Assembly: GCA_030019105.1 (NCBI GenBank)
Contig: JASEGY010000099.1
Span: 2,195-10,226 of the forward strand
Direction: 5' to 3'
Length of the DNA stretch: 8,032 bases
Source of the DNA: a bacterium
GTDB taxonomy: Bacteria > UBA9089 > JASEGY01
The notes below the pieces were generated by a model. The model ran no database searches, was not told the DNA's origin, and worked only from the letters and a program-made list of their open reading frames with translations. The number at the start of each line of letters is the position of its first letter. Positions within the stretch are counted from its first letter, which is position 1. The position numbers and the translations under genes were made by a program. Positions 8,004 to 8,032 of this stretch are shown here, piece by piece.

Positions 8004-8032
8004 ATTTTCTTGTGAAACCTTGCGTTCTTTCT

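Overview
The window comes from a bacterial chromosome. It carries a housekeeping gyrB with Shine-Dalgarno sites and sigma70-like signals, plus accessory genes: toxin-antitoxin genes, an Rpn-type nuclease, an AAA/DUF4143 ATPase and a decayed restriction-modification fragment. This mix of accessory genes is frequent in uncultivated anaerobic and candidate-phylum bacteria, but nothing here fixes the phylum. The 637-residue GyrB is the short form, without the long insertion found in many gammaproteobacteria.

Layout. (1) 1-701: the 3' part of an Rpn/PD-(D/E)XK nuclease gene with a 12-bp tandem repeat; its start lies outside the window. (2) 702-929: a non-coding gap with a stem-loop. (3) 930-4808: a tightly packed plus-strand block of gyrB, a RelB/Phd-like antitoxin, a RelE/ParE-superfamily toxin, a second antitoxin-like gene without a recognisable toxin, and a GT4 glycosyltransferase. 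Gaps are 37 and 12 bp, and two junctions overlap by 11 bp. (4) 4830-5341: a dead restriction-modification-like pair, consisting of a frameshifted small ORF and a beta-class DNA methyltransferase remnant with a DPPY motif, an in-frame stop and no 3' half. (5) 5342-5714: non-coding sequence with a 150-bp MITE-like imperfect palindrome at 5536-5685. (6) 5715-6716: an LPG-synthase/flippase-like multi-spanning membrane protein. (7) 6742-7902, minus strand: an AAA+ ATPase with a C-terminal DUF4143 nuclease-like domain, driven by a near-perfect sigma70 promoter with a palindrome abutting its -35 box.

How they fit together. GyrB acts in DNA supercoiling. The TA pair behind it probably forms its own autoregulated unit but may be co-transcribed with gyrB. 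The glycosyltransferase and the flippase-like protein could serve the same envelope glycan or lipid pathway, now separated by the dead methyltransferase and the palindromic element. I found no clearly new multi-gene system. The points most worth checking are the second antitoxin whose toxin slot is occupied by a glycosyltransferase, the MITE-like element, and the palindrome at the ATPase promoter.
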